From Chromera velia (taxonomy: Eukaryota; Sar; Chromeraceae), in NCBI GenBank assembly GCA_018398765.1, contig JAHBMJ010005404.1, forward strand, positions 86,633 to 150,632: a DNA stretch of 64,000 bases, in the 5' to 3' direction. The position numbers and the translations under genes were made by a program. Below the pieces are notes generated by a model. That model made no database searches. It was not told the DNA's origin and saw nothing but the letters and a program-made list of their open reading frames with translations. Of the stretch, positions 35,120 through 47,200 are shown piece after piece. How positions within the stretch are numbered: position 1 is the stretch's first letter; each line of letters starts with the position of its first letter.

Positions 35120-36065
35120 TCTAGTCGCTGGGCGCCTTTGAACTCGGCGATCCAGTGTCAAGAAGGCCACGTCAAACGTCCGTCTGACAACACAAAAATC
35201 GAGACACAATCTTGAATGTTCTTGGCTTTCAGGAAGAGACGCGTGACACACAATCACGTACAGAACGACTCTATTGCAGATATGGCGAGATCCTTGTGAA
35301 TGCCTCTCGTCTCAGGCTCAGACTCAGAGATACTCAGAGTAAGCCATCAGACTGTTTGGAGGAAAGAGTCGAAAAGACGACTGCATGCATGAACTTGGCC
35401 CGGAAAGCGTAGCTGAGGGGCACTTACAAAGAGTTGAGGTGGAGGCCTCGGATCTCCGCGATTCAAAAACTGCATGACGCACGCAATTTCATATTTGCCC
35501 CGGAAATATCGCTGAGAGGGCACTTAACAAAACTCGAGCACTTCCGACTCCAGTTAATTCCGAGTCTAAAGTTAATTTCGCTTTCCGGGTTATTCGCACG
35601 GAGTGCGTCAGATCGTTTTGACCGCGGGCCGCGCACGTGCGGCCGGCGCCCGGGGGATGTATGGCGGCCGCGCGGGGGGGCTCCCATGCAATCCCATGCA
35701 TGGTCCGGGTCGGGGCCGCGGAGATTCCGCGTGCATGTGCATGTCCGTCTTTCCTTTAACTGGCCCTTCCCCAATCCTTCCTCATCCCTTCCTTGAAGTT
35801 ATCGGGCATGATTGGACACAAAACGTTGCCATAACAGCACGTGCCGTCTGTCATGTTCAGCCTGCTCCACATCGAACCTGCTCGGCGAGAGTCAGTAGAT
35901 TTGACGATCGACACACTTCCTCTTAAGAATCTCGTTTTGGATCGACCCAGCAATCCTTCCGGGCGTCAGCTGTCGCTCGCTTTTGACGAAAGGGTTCCTC
36001 GACATCCCTTTGCAGCTGATTCCTTGAGCGAGTAAAAGACCGCAAGGCACATCAAACAAGCCATC
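35120..36065. promoter_or_regulatory. Divergent promoter region between the giant gene and the phosphatase gene
   Basis: About 950 bases separate two divergently transcribed genes, so both 5' regions must lie here. Two diverged direct copies of a roughly 40-base element (cccggaaa, then gctgag and gggcactta) occur at 35399-35438 and 35498-35538. The stretch 35620-35740 is strikingly GC- and CpG-rich compared with its surroundings. I see no TATA box I would defend. Confidence 0.5.
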
Positions 36066-37595
36066 ATGTACCGCAATATGCCGGTAGACCTCGTGCTGGT
36101 CAGGCACGGGGAGAGCGAGGGCAACCTCGCCCAGAAGCTGGCCAAGACGGGTGACTCTTCACAGTGGTCGCAGCACTTCCGTGACCGTCACAACTCTCTC
36201 TACAGGCTCACTGACAGAGGTAGACTGCAGGCAAGAGTCGCAGGGGAGTATCTCAGGAGACATATATCCCCGCAGTTTGATCGGTACTTCACCTCAGAAT
36301 ACGTCAGGTAAGTTATGTAGGTCAGTAAAGAAAGACATAGGTCAGTCGAGTGAATGAATGATCCAGTCAATGGGAGAGACAAACCCATGTGACTCTTCCC
36401 AATCACCCGTCGTCTCTTCTCTTCTCTTCCACGTCTTCCCCCCCCCCAACCGGAGTTCCTTTCTCTTCTCTTGTCGACAAAGGTTTGATTGGCAACTGAT
36501 CAAGGAGGTCTTCTCCGTCTCGCCCTTCCGTCTCCGTATCTTCCTTGCAGCAACACTCCCTGTTAGCCTCCCAACCAAGCGTGAGAAATGTGACGGCATT
36601 TCTCTGCTCCCTCTACCTTTCTTCACAGTTGTCACCCCTGTCTGTTCATGTCATTCTACGGTCACACCCAGCAAAGCTGAGCATATATCTACTGATCTGC
36701 AGAGCAATCGAGACGGCAGCAATGTTGGATCTGCCCCAAGCCAGGTGGTCAGTCAGTCAGTCAGTCAGCGGAGCATTGAGTCAGCAACCTGCTTATCAGT
36801 GCGTATTGAGCTTTGCCTTCGTGTAAGAACGCGCCTTGATTCACTGTTTATCATTCCTTCGGCATTCCTGGCTTTGCAGTAGCCGACTTCGTCTGGGACC
36901 CGTAGACAGCCCCGAAGCACCAAATCTAGGTAACGCCCTTCCTCACTTCTCTGCCCCCTTCGCCTCCCCCCTTCCCTTAATTCAGGATGACGGAAATGTA
37001 CCTGAGAGAGAGAGACCGAGGGCTTCTCGCAGGAATGACCAAGGAGGAGAGAGAGGCTGCTCATCCGCATGCAATGAACAGGGCAAAGAGGGATGCTCTC
37101 TATTGGCAGGTGGGCGGGCGGGCGTGTGTGAGAGAACAGATGAATGGCGTCCCTCACACTTGTCTTCTCTTTCCTGCCCGTCTCTTTCTTTCTTTCCCAC
37201 CTTTTTTCCGTTGCCGTTCAAAGCACGTTCCGGAGATTCTCAGCGTAGAGAAGGGAAGGCGAGAGAAGGCTGAAATCACTGTCCTGCGACACAAATCATT
37301 CAGTGGAGAAGAGCTCGCGCATTCAGTGCTGCAACTTAGACAAATTTGTGCATGGACACTTACTTCTCATTCGAACGGGTTCCCTGCAGCCACCCGGGGG
37401 GGAATCCATCGCAAACCTCTGTCTAAGAATAGACAGGTCGGTCGGTCGGTCGAATGTAATTTGCATCTAGGGCTTTTGAATATATTGATTTCAGAGCCTC
37501 TGGTCTCCATGGCTGCCTCTTTTTTTCTCGTTTCCTTCTCCTTGTATGTCTGGAAGAGAGGACTGACTGTCTGACTGCCTGAAAGAAACCATGCA

Positions 37596-37635
<40 letters not shown>

Positions 37636-40600
37636 GTCTCTCTGTCTATCTGTCTGAAGGAGAAAATAGTCTGTCTGTCTGTCTGTCTGCCTGTCTTTCT
37701 TCCCTGACTTCTGCAGGGTGATCGATGCGATGAGGGAAAACTGCAGCGGGCTTCGGGTGATCATCGTGTGCCATGGAGGTGAGAGGATGCGTTTGGGAGG
37801 GCTGGGTAGTCAGGACGCCTGCATGTTTCCTTTCTTGTGATTTTGCTGCCTTTTTCTTCCTCTGAAGTCTCGTGGCTCCATTGCTGCATGCATCTGGCAA
37901 GAGGGCTTAGGGGATCCCCTCGGTTTCTTTGCTTTTTCTGTGAGTAGTTGTCGGTGCATGACGCTGGTCTCTCTCTGTCGATGTATCTGTCCATGCACGC
38001 CTGCATGCAGGGGTGATCAAGGCGTTCAGGGCGTTGATTGAACGGGTGAAGCAGAGGGAGCGCGCCGACGTGGTTGGAGAGGAGGGGGAAGGGAAATTCT
38101 GGAACAAAATTCACAACGGACAGGTACGTCGGTAGGTAGGTGGACAGAGAGAGATTGTCTCAGTGCATGTCTTCTTGTTCTTTCTTTCACATGTATTGTG
38201 TGTATCTTTCTCAGAGAACCTTCGTGAGAGGATCAAACGCAATGAGGGGCACGCTGGTTGCAAAGAAGGAGAGGAGAAGACAGAAAAAAGAAGTAGAAGT
38301 TGTCGGACCGATTCATCCCAGCAGAGTGTGTATTCATTCGGCATCACGGTAGACGCTTGAAGCAAAGGAAAAGAAAAAAGAATGCGGGACGGTGGAATAA
38401 GGCAACCATTCTCGGAAGCCGGGAGTGTGAAAGGCGGAAAGGAAACTAAAGAAAACGCAGACGTACAAAAAACTTTTTTTTGAGCAATTCTGTATTTGAA
38501 TATTTTCCTTCTGTTCGGATTCCTGACGCACGCAGATTGTTTGGTACACGCGTCGCGATCCTGTGAATGGGTACATCTGCTCAAAGTACAACTGGGTGAA
38601 GAGCGTGTGTCCGTGGGATCTGTCCAGGTTAGTCCAGCTGTCTGTCGGGTTTTCTTTTTTCTGCCAAGCAGTTGGATGATTTGGATCGCCTGAATCAGTC
38701 GCAGTTGTTTGTTTGGACGGACGTGATCACCTCCTTTGGCCGCAGTGCTCTCTCTTTTTGACGTGAGTGCGATTTCTTGTGTTCATCGGCTGGAAAGGAG
38801 ACAATGAAGACGAGGGAGGATGGGGGGGGGGGGCCTTGTAGTAAGGGCTTTCCGAGAGGCTGATTTGACAGAGCTGAGAGTCAATCCACAGTCGACGTTA
38901 ACATCTGTCTCTCCATACGCAAAAACGGACGCATGTGAGCAATTCAACTTCGAGTTGATCCAGAAAAATGATGACGGAAACGATGTGGCAACACTGCTGG
39001 CGCTCCACACGCATACACACGTCTGAACGAATAAATTCCCGCATTCATACATGCAGGTCGTCCAACTTCTGGCGTACTCTCCGTCGTCCCGTGTACACGA
39101 ACGAGGACCTTCTTCTCTCAGTGCAGCAGGTGCCCCAACTGGTGAACCTGCCCATGCGGCCTGCAGACGTGATGGAACTCTCCAACGTCGACGGGGGGGC
39201 AGGGGCGTCCCTCTGGTGGGGGTCTGCAGCTGCGGGGCACGGGGGCGGGATGCACGGGTTGGGTGCAGATGAAGACGACGAGGCAGCTTCGGACGATGCA
39301 GAGGACGAAGGGGCGGCTTTGGACTATTTCGCTCACCCGGCAGAGGCTGTTGCTGCTGCGGCTGCTTCTGAAGAGCAGCAGAGGCAACGTGAGGGCAGTT
39401 TGGGTCTCGGGGGGCAGAGGGTTGCGTTTGACCAAGAGGAGGAAGAGGAAGAGGACGAAGAGGATGCAAGACAACGAGTGGGGGGAAGGAAGCCGTCCTC
39501 TCTGGAGACAACGGGGGAGATGGGAACCCCAGTCTCTCTGGTGGCAAATTCACATCATCAACAAGCAGAGCAGGAAGGGGAGAGGCAGGCGGGGGGGGGG
39601 CTTGCGTCTGCCCGATTTGTCAATTCCCAGTCGTCGCCTTGCTTCCTTCCCCCATCTGACGTTCTGAGTAGCGAGAGCATCAGGGGTATGGCTGGCAACG
39701 GAATTGCCCCGGCTGGGGGTCGAGGAGGCAGGGGGCGACGGGGAGTCGGGGGGGGGGCTGCGTCTGTGCCGAGAGGCGGTTCTTCGAGAATGATGACCAC
39801 AAGCTATTCGTTCTATCAGGTCAGAGAAGAGACTGCAGTGTTTCTGTTCTTAGTTTGGAGTATAATCGGCCTTCCTCTTGCATCTTTCAAGTAGTCACAT
39901 TTTCGGCTGACCATGTTGACTGTAATCCTCTCCCCTTTGTGATAGCAATTGTCAGAGAACAACCGCGTTTGTTCGTCACAAATCATGTGTCTGTCTGCCT
40001 GCCTCTCCCTTCTTTCCTCTATGCAGACCCCCCCTCCGTCCCGGCCCTCCTGGAAGTCCCAGTCGCAGTCCCCGCCCAGAAGGGGGTGGAACGCCACGGC
40101 GACAGACGACGCACAGCACCACCCCAGGCCTGTGTTGCGTCCGAAGGGCCAGGGAGGGGATGTGTGCGACCCCTCCGAATTTGAAGTTCATCCCGCACTG
40201 CCTGCGACGGCTGCGCACGAGATTCAGTCCCTGGAGGGCAAAAAGGAGAAGAAGGAGAAGGAGGAAGACGAGGAGATTATGTTCCTGCCCCCCGAGCTGG
40301 CCAGAATGATGCAGACACAAATGCACGGGGGCGTGTTCGTGAGGTCCCACCAGGCTCATCTCTATCCTCATCATGCGGTAGCAGCAGCAAGCGGGCACCC
40401 TCGTGAGTTGCCTTCAAAGACTGTGAGTGCCTCGTCGATGCACGGGGGAAGAGGGGTGACACAGAGGGAAGGACAGATCCCCCCCACGCGTCTCGCTGCA
40501 GAGAGCGAACCAACGGACGCTGTGCCTACATGTAAAAGCGCCGACGTCATGGGAGAACAGAGAATTCCCACCCAAGGTGCTACCACTGGGTATCGGAATC

Positions 40601-41245
40601 AGTCAGTCGCACATTTTTCCTTACCTTTTCTTGCTTTTCTTTGCTGCCCCCCCCGTACGTGATTTTGTAGGTATTCATGTGTGTGCACATGCATGTGCGT
40701 TTTTACCGATTCACTTGAGAAATCAGGGTGCAGCCATGCAGCATTTTGCATCTCTGTCTATGAATTGGAAGCTCACTTGTGTACACGGCTGCGTGCAGGG
40801 GAATCGGGCTGTCAGTGACTGTGCCCCCCCCGGCTGCCCAGTACAACACCGTTGTTCCCCCCTACGCCACTGCCCCGTTCATCCCTGTGCCCGCCCACCT
40901 GCACATCGGCGGCGTCTCCCAAGCCCCTTCAGATTCGAACGCTTCCTCCCCAACGCCCTCTCCCCTTCCCTTCGCTTCTGCCTCTCCCACTCAAGCATTC
41001 GAGAAGGAGGGAGTGATGATCGTGGGAGGGGGCGCGGTCAGAAGCAGAGCGCCTGCAGGTGTGTTCACATCGGAAGGAAAACTGTAGATCTATCTGTGTG
41101 TGCTCTCTCTGGGTAGGGGGTGAAAGGCTGCATGCACGGAGGAAAAAAAGGAGACGTTTTGTTTCACAAGAATCTTTTCGCTCTGCCATCTCTTGAAGAG
41201 GGCACGAACAGCCGACACCATGCGTCTTTCTCTCTCTCTCTCTCC

Positions 41246-41293
<48 letters not shown>

Positions 41294-43642
41294 CCATTCC
41301 TCTTTGTGCCCACTGCTGCTGCAGAGGTTCGTCCGGTGAATGACGCAGCCGCCGAGGGTCCCATCGGGACAGCCACTGGCGGTTCTGTGGAGAGAGACAG
41401 AGACAGAGAGGTACGGCAGGGGTCTTTGGGGGGTCCTCCTGCTGGTCCGAAGGACGCAAGCGGCAGTCGAAAAGTGGTTGTGCCTCCGAGGGCAGGACTG
41501 AAAGAGCGGGGGCTTCAGGAGGTGGGGGTGAAGAGGGAGTCGTCTTTGCCAAATTCTGGCACTGAGGGGGTGGGAGGATCTGGAGGTGAAAGCAGAAGTC
41601 GAACCCAGAAGGTGCCAGCAGCTTTCCATCTGATGCATGCCTCTTCGTCGTCTGGTCTGGGTGGGTCGGGTGCTGGGAGTCGTGAGAGTCCCCCCTCTGC
41701 GTCTCCCTTCGGTTCCATTCCTCTCCGAGTGGGTTCTGGTCTGTTGAGAAACGAAGAGACAGAGAGGGAAAGGGAAACGGGTTTGGAAGCCAGAGGGGGA
41801 GACGGGGGAGCACTTGTGTCGGCAGAGGCAGAGACAGTCCAGAAACGGAGACTGTCGTATGCGAATGCGGAAGGCGGGGATTCTTCTGTGAGGGAGAGAG
41901 GAGAGAGAGTAGGGGACGTTGTCGCTCATGGAATTCTATCGCCTCAACGTAAAACAGATACAGGCGTGAGGGCGAGGCGCGGAAGTCGGAACGAAGATCT
42001 GGCAGAGAGTCTCTCTCTCTTACAGGTGTGTAGGGTGGGAATACATGCAGTCCGTCGGCTGGTCATGAAACAACTTCTGTGTTTCAGGGAGTCTGTCACC
42101 TTCTACAGGAAGAGAGGGGGGGGAATACGTACATGCGTTGGTGGAAGTGCTTTTGTTTCTCTTGTCGTCCCGAAAGAGCTTTTTGAAATGCAGGTTTGTG
42201 CCCCTCTCGCTGTACTTTCAACAAATCAGAGTTCTGCACTGCCTTTCGTCCGGTACGCTTTTGTCAATGAGTGTCATGTCTCTAGCTGCCTGGACTGTGG
42301 AAGGCCTGTAGGCCTTGTTCTGGTGCAAGCCAAGGTCTTTTCATACTGTTTTTAAAAACAGCCGTCTTGGCATTCAGAATATCACAGCATGTGCCCCTGA
42401 TTCTTGCTTCTGCTTGCAGGCCGTAGTGCAACAGGATCGTGAGCGAGGGGTTTCTGGAGGCGGGTCCGGGGTGCCTGCAGTGAATCAGGAAGCGCGCAGT
42501 CGGAGTTTCTCTCTCGACCTGCATTCACAAGCTCTGGAGAATGGGGGGGTGGCGGGAAGGAGAGGGGAAGAAGCAGAAGGAGCGGGGCGTGGAGGGGTAG
42601 GAGGCACACAGAGAGGACAGGGGGGACGAGAGAGGGCTTCGAATACCTCCGGTCAGACGATTGGAGTTTCGTTGTGGGTTCGTTCGTTTACTTGTGCAGG
42701 CTTGCAAATTCCCTTACGCTGCTTGTCCGGATGAAACTAGGATCTTTCCCGTCTCGATTCGTCTCAGGTTGTTTGATTCATTGTTTCCCCTTCTTTCTTC
42801 AATCCCGCGGGTCTGTGGAGACAATTGTGTAGCGGTGTATCATTTTGTATGAACGCCTCTTAGAAACCCTCTTTTGATATATTCATGATCTATTCAACGG
42901 TGCGCTTTCTTGTCATCGGCCTTGCTCCCACTTCCTTTGTTCACCGCTTCAATTGACGGTCTTCTATCTATCTGTGAATATCTGCATGCTGAATCAACTC
43001 TCTCTCATTGCAGGTCCAAATGGACGACTGCCTCCCCCAACGGCTCACCAGAGAGGAAGAGGAGGGGAGGAAAGCAGCCCCCGAAGTGAGTATGACGCTG
43101 CTCAAGGGGCGCGAGCTCGGGCCGGTCTGGATGCGGGACCCTCTGTGTCGACTCGGGAGAGAGTGGGGACGGTTGACGCTGGTGAGATTGGCCAGCAGGT
43201 GGGGAAGAAGGGGCAGTCTCAGCAGAGGAGAGGGAGTCAAGGAGCAGGAGGGACTGAAGGGCAGTCGATGCCCTCAAAGGCCAATGGCCACCTTGAGAAG
43301 GGACCTTCCGCCTCTGCGTCGGGGTCGGACTCCATGGGAATGGCTGTCCTCCCATTCGAAGGCTCCTCGTCTTCTTCTCTGGACCCCTTGTCTTCGTCCC
43401 CCACCATTCGCCTGTCTCCAGGGGGGCGCCCCTCTTTGCAGAACGTCTCTCTGCATCAGAGAGGAGGGGGCGGATCGTTGTCTGCTGTGAGTGCAAACTC
43501 TTCTGGTCCTGCAGTGCATGGAGTGGGGGCGTCTCGTCAGATCAAGGCGAGTATCGACGCAGCGAGGCGACTGGGAAGCGGGCGCATGTCGGATGACGAT
43601 GAGTCGGTGGAGAGCGCCGAGGGAGGACACGGAGGGCGTTGA
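36066..43642 (+). CDS. Histidine phosphatase (phosphoglycerate mutase-like) with long disordered tail
   Basis: Thirteen phase-consistent exons: 36066-36307, 36703-36747, 36986-37109, 37390-37436, 37717-37778, 38011-38123, 38536-38627, 39057-39819, 40027-40601, 40799-41058, 41325-42025, 42420-42651, 43014-43642, about 1,294 residues. The first 230 or so form the catalytic domain: VLVRHGESEGN gives the phospho-accepting His14, SEYVRAIETA the second arginine region, ARW and YLRERDRG the acidic segment, PPGGES the next motif and VIIVCHGG the second catalytic histidine. Relatives hydrolyse phosphate from sugars, nucleotides or proteins; the substrate cannot be told. After a conserved-looking WYTRRDPVNGY segment comes about 950 residues rich in Gly, Ser, Arg and Glu, with a poly-acidic run near 39435-39465, apparently disordered and perhaps regulatory. 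The ATG follows in-frame stops and leaves only five residues before the first strand. Confidence 0.88.
37588..37697. repeat. (GTCT)n tetranucleotide repeat
   Basis: Imperfect gtct repeat in the intron upstream of exon 5 of the phosphatase gene. Related tracts lie at 4374-4404 and 32040-32090. Confidence 0.95.
41229..41291. repeat. (TC)n(TG)n microsatellite
   Basis: Compound dinucleotide repeat in the intron between exons 10 and 11 of the phosphatase gene. An open frame runs through it, so in principle intron retention would still be readable. Confidence 0.9.
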
Positions 43643-43938
43643 TGACTCCATAGGGTTGTGTTGTTTCTATCACGGATGCTAGCACGGATGTGTGTTTACC
43701 AGTTCATTCATACAAAAATAGCTTAGACTGTGTGGCTAAAACTCACTGAGATCAAGTGATTTTGAAAATGAAAACGTATATATTATATAGTATACATGAT
43801 TTATCAGATGTACGATTCAAAAATTTCTTAGATAATTTCTAATTCAATATATGTATAATTTATTTCGAATTAGAAAATTAGGTTTCTAATTTGAAATCCT
43901 AGTTGAATCTAGAGCTGAATCCTATTAGTAGTACGTTA
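43643..43938. other. AT-rich 3' flank of the phosphatase gene
   Basis: Composition drops sharply to AT-rich DNA directly after the stop codon. I see no gene and no clear polyadenylation signal. Confidence 0.5.
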
Positions 43939-44501
43939 AAATCCAGCAGTGTTGTTAAGTCTCGGTACTTTCGGTACCTCGGTACCAGAGGGGGGGTCGG
44001 TATCGGATTTCGGATCGGATCTTTTGGTACCGACCTAAATGACTCTCAAACTTAAAAATCACATGTAGTCTGATGTTACAATATTATTTAAACACACTTC
44101 ATAAAATAAAATAAACAAAATACAATGATAAATTAAAATTAAGAAAGTCTTTTCTAGCTTTTTTGATTGTTCCGTGACTTCTGTCTTCTAGAACGGTCTA
44201 TGGATTGAGGCATAAAACCCATGTGTAGAACTGTTTGCTTGCATGAATCGAGGGTGCATGCTCTTGAGGCTGATTGAAATTAGACATCAAAAGTTTATGC
44301 TAGTCACCTTTGAGCATTCCAGTGTCCTAACGGCGTATAAACAGTCTGTAAAGAGTTCTAAAAACCTGTTTAGAATATGTAAAAAAGCCGGTACCGAAAG
44401 TATCGAAAAGGTACTGAAAGTACCGAAAAATTTCGGATCGGGGGGTCGGTATCGGATTTCGGTACTTAGGTTTATCGAGACTTAACAACTCTGAAATCCA
44501 G
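43939..44501. mobile_element. Non-autonomous hAT-type transposon (MITE) with 8-bp target duplication
   Basis: The 18-base terminal inverted repeats (cagtgttgttaagtctcg at 43947-43964; its inverted partner at 44476-44493 differs at one position) are flanked directly by the 8-base duplication aaatccag (43939-43946 and 44494-44501). Eight-base target duplications and ends starting CAG are diagnostic of hAT-superfamily elements. The 547-base interior has sub-terminal ggtaccgaaa-type repeats in both orientations and no transposase frame, so it would need a transposase supplied elsewhere. Near-perfect ends and an intact duplication suggest a fairly recent insertion. Confidence 0.85.
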
Positions 44502-45164
44502 ATTAATTTATAATTTAATCTGGCATTTAATTTAATCCATAGGAGCTATCAAAAAAATCAAAATCGACCGTATGGGTCGGACCCCCCTCAAGCCAAATGA
44601 CACTAACTTTTCTAGCGTTTAAAGTTAAAAATCATATCGAACAACAACTAAAACTGAAGTTTAAAACTTCTTAAAAACTTAAATTTTAAAAGCTTAAATT
44701 TGAATTATTATGTAAAAATTATGTGATAGATACACATCAGGTTTGTTTAATGCAATATAATGATCAATCTAGATCAATCGGCAAGGTGCGCAGGCATTGG
44801 ATCATCTTTTCTCTGATAGATGAGAAGAGCGGATGTGTAGTCCTCAATCGGCTTGTCCTTTCCACCGAAAAGTCCCCCAAGGACATCGCGGTTGCCCACC
44901 CTAAGAAATTGGGGGGACGTTGTTCGTATGATCGTTTTATTCTGGAAGATCTGGTTTTTGCGTGGTTGTGTAAGAAAAAGAAAGCCATACAAGCATATTT
45001 TGTCGATGTGTCACGCCGGGAGGGACTTTGAGCATGAATAACATTATGAAACTATACAAAACTTATGGATTTATGAAGTTCTGTGCAGCTACAACACTGT
45101 TCTATTACAGCGTTCTTTCTTTCCACATATATTTTACTTTCTAGGAGAAGTTATAAAATTGGTA

Positions 45165-45475
45165 GTCCAAATAAAAAATTGGGTGTTAATTTTCTTAAAA
45201 ATTGGTACTTAGTCCTAAAAAAAAATTGGTAACTCCCAATTTTTAGGTGACTCTAAGTGTTCATAGAATTTGTTCCTAGTAATGAATTAGAGTCTAATGA
45301 CTGCGGCTAGAAACTAGTGAGCCCCTGTCTAGCTCGTACACAAAATTTTAGCTTCAAACTTCATGTACTTCTTTTACTAGACTAGGTACCAATTTTTCAA
45401 AATTGGGAGTTACTGGCGGTAAAAAATTGGTAGTACTATCAATTCGACGCCCAATTCAACTCCCAATTCATTAGG
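45165..45475. repeat. Nested AT-rich inverted repeat with aaattggg motifs
   Basis: The segment ttggtaactcccaattttt (about 45225-45243) is matched in inverted orientation by aaaattgggagtta (about 45400-45413), with further imperfect ggtaccaattttt/aaaattggtac pairing outside. This is probably a small MITE nested in the larger element. No target duplication was found. Confidence 0.4.
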
Positions 45476-45499
45476 GCAGTCCTTTCTCAATTCTTTGCT

Positions 45500-46060
45500 C
45501 GCCAAGGCAATCGACCTACCACCATCTCTCCCTCTTCCTATAACAAATATAATGCCCAGAGCGGGCAGATGTCAAAACACCATGTGCAACAACAGCCAGC
45601 AACTCATATTTCCAAGGACAACCTCCTGGTCCAGGAAAAGAGAGATTGAGAGGGTAAGTGAACACATAGGCAGTCTTCTCTCCTGCCTTTTTGAGATTGG
45701 TCCAATCCGTCTGGATTAAGAGAACCTGAGGCGCCTCTATTAAAAACCGTGTTTCTGTCCCTCTCAGCTCTCTTTCACCAACGACTTTGGTGGTGGGGTG
45801 GGGTAAATAATGGTTCAACATGAACCGAAAAACGATAATGGTGTTGTTTTTTGGGGGAAAATGAAGCTCAATCAACTGAATGTCGGGTTTTTTGGTGCTG
45901 CTGTTATGATGACAAGCGTCAGGAAACTCTTTTTCTATCCCTTCCCGCCCCATCCAGAGAGCCTCCTACTCCTCTGCCATTGTGACATGTCCTTTGGAGT
46001 TGAGCTCTTCGTGAACGAGCTCAATCATATCTAGAAGAAGCTCGCCTGCGTCTTCTTACC
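45500..46060 (-). pseudogene. Ubiquitin-specific protease (peptidase C19) fragment, disrupted
   Basis: Minus-strand reading gives ELLLDMIELVHEELNSKG (about 46035-45980), which matches the helix after the QQDA box of USP enzymes, then a stop. Next come EAPQVLLIQ, a KTAYVFTYPLNLSF strand and YELLAVVAHGV with SGHYICYRKRERWW, the histidine box of USP catalytic domains, then another stop right after the tryptophans. The cysteine box and most of the fingers are absent. USPs remove ubiquitin from proteins; this copy cannot be active. It lies wholly inside the inverted-repeat element, so capture by the element is the simplest explanation. Confidence 0.75.
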
Positions 46061-46299
46061 TTCCCCAACGATAAATTCCCATCGAGCCTGAGCCTTGTTG
46101 ACTGAATAAACCTCTCCTCTTTTTCAGCAGACTACGAATTGTCTTCACTTCTGAAAAGCACCAGAAAAGTGAACATGGGTCGGCTAGAGGGGGGGGTCCG
46201 ACCCATATGGTTGGTTTTGATTTTTTTGATAGCTCCATATAAAAATATTGGTTAATACAATGGTCATAGAAAGTACCATGATATTGATTCCCCCACAAA

Positions 46300-47200
46300 C
46301 TGCATGATACCACTGAATTTGATACCGACCTTAACCACCTATGAGCTCTCCACTGACATGTCTTCCTACTACCTTGCCTTATCCATTAGTAGCGTCCGAT
46401 CATCACTTCGACGTGACTTCGTCTATCCGAGTGCTGCCGCTGCCGCTGCCCCTCCCTCAATGCTCACTCTTCGCACCTCTCCTTTGGTGCCCCGCAGGCA
46501 CCCGCTGGCTGCTCTGTGGTACGCTGCCTGCATTTTTGCCCTCATGTATGCGCACACCTGCCCGTATGTCCTATTCCACTTACTTGAGACTCACCAGATG
46601 TGCTACCTTCTTTAGGAACATTTCAGCATCCTTTTCGAGGGCCCTATCTATATTACTGATGAGGAGCATGAAATTGTACCCTTTGTCCCTGTACGGCTTG
46701 GCATATTGCTCCTTTTTCCCCGTGGCTGACCGGGTGAGAACTTTTAGCCAGTCACCCTATGTATAGGAGGTGGCCTGGGTATTAACCACCCTTGTGTCTA
46801 GGGTTGTCTACCTCTGCCTTGCCTAGAGTTCCCGCACTGAGAAGTCCCTGTAGAAGGCCGGTAGACCCAGCACCTCTCCCTTTGCCCTCACTACTGGCTC
46901 CCCCCTCCCTACTGCCGATGCGAACGCTAGCTCTACCAGGTCATACCACACCTGGTTTACCTCGTTGTATCTCCTCCCGATATGCCCTCCTCTTAATCCC
47001 CCTCTCTTACAGTTGAGGGTGTGCTGCAGCCCCCAGCTGCCCCCACACCCCTCAGAATTCGATCCTCTTATCTCTCTGCACCTTGAATTGGTAGCGCAGG
47101 GTGAGAGCATCTCGGAACTCTTCCGGGCTGAGGAGCATGTCGTCCGCTTCTCGCGGAACCATACTGAGTCATTCCGAGTATCGCTTTGCCTTTGCATCTC
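46300..47200 (-). mobile_element. LINE-like retroelement remnant (region C-terminal to reverse transcriptase)
   Basis: Minus-strand frames contain ADDMLLSPEEFRDALTLRY (about 47140-47080), then after a frameshift WGLQHTLNCKRGG, RRYNEVNQVWYDL and EPVVRAKGE (about 47020-46880), and further on KKEQYAKPYRDKGYNFMLL (about 46720-46660). These match, in order, the Cys/His-containing tail often found downstream of reverse transcriptase in non-LTR elements of protists and simple animals. Stops and shifts break it several times. The reverse transcriptase core itself is not visible, so this is a 5'-truncated or decayed copy. Confidence 0.65.

Larger units (their letters stand above)
44542..46236. mobile_element. 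1.7-kb inverted-repeat element carrying a broken protease fragment
   Basis: A 47-base sequence (ggagctatcaaaaaaatcaa onward, 44542-44588) recurs inverted at about 46189-46236 with a handful of mismatches. Both ends abut ata (44539-44541 and 46237-46239), a possible short target duplication. The interior holds a ubiquitin-protease pseudogene on the minus strand, an unrecognised 102-codon plus frame (44723-45031) and a nested AT-rich inverted-repeat tract at about 45165-45475. No transposase is visible. It looks like a DNA element that captured a gene fragment; the superfamily is not determined. Confidence 0.6.

Noticed and set aside
36884-36932. Possible extra phosphatase exon (SRLRLGPVDS)
   Set aside because: Including it puts the next exon out of phase; joining 36747 directly to 36986 gives the conserved ARW-MTEMYLRERD order.
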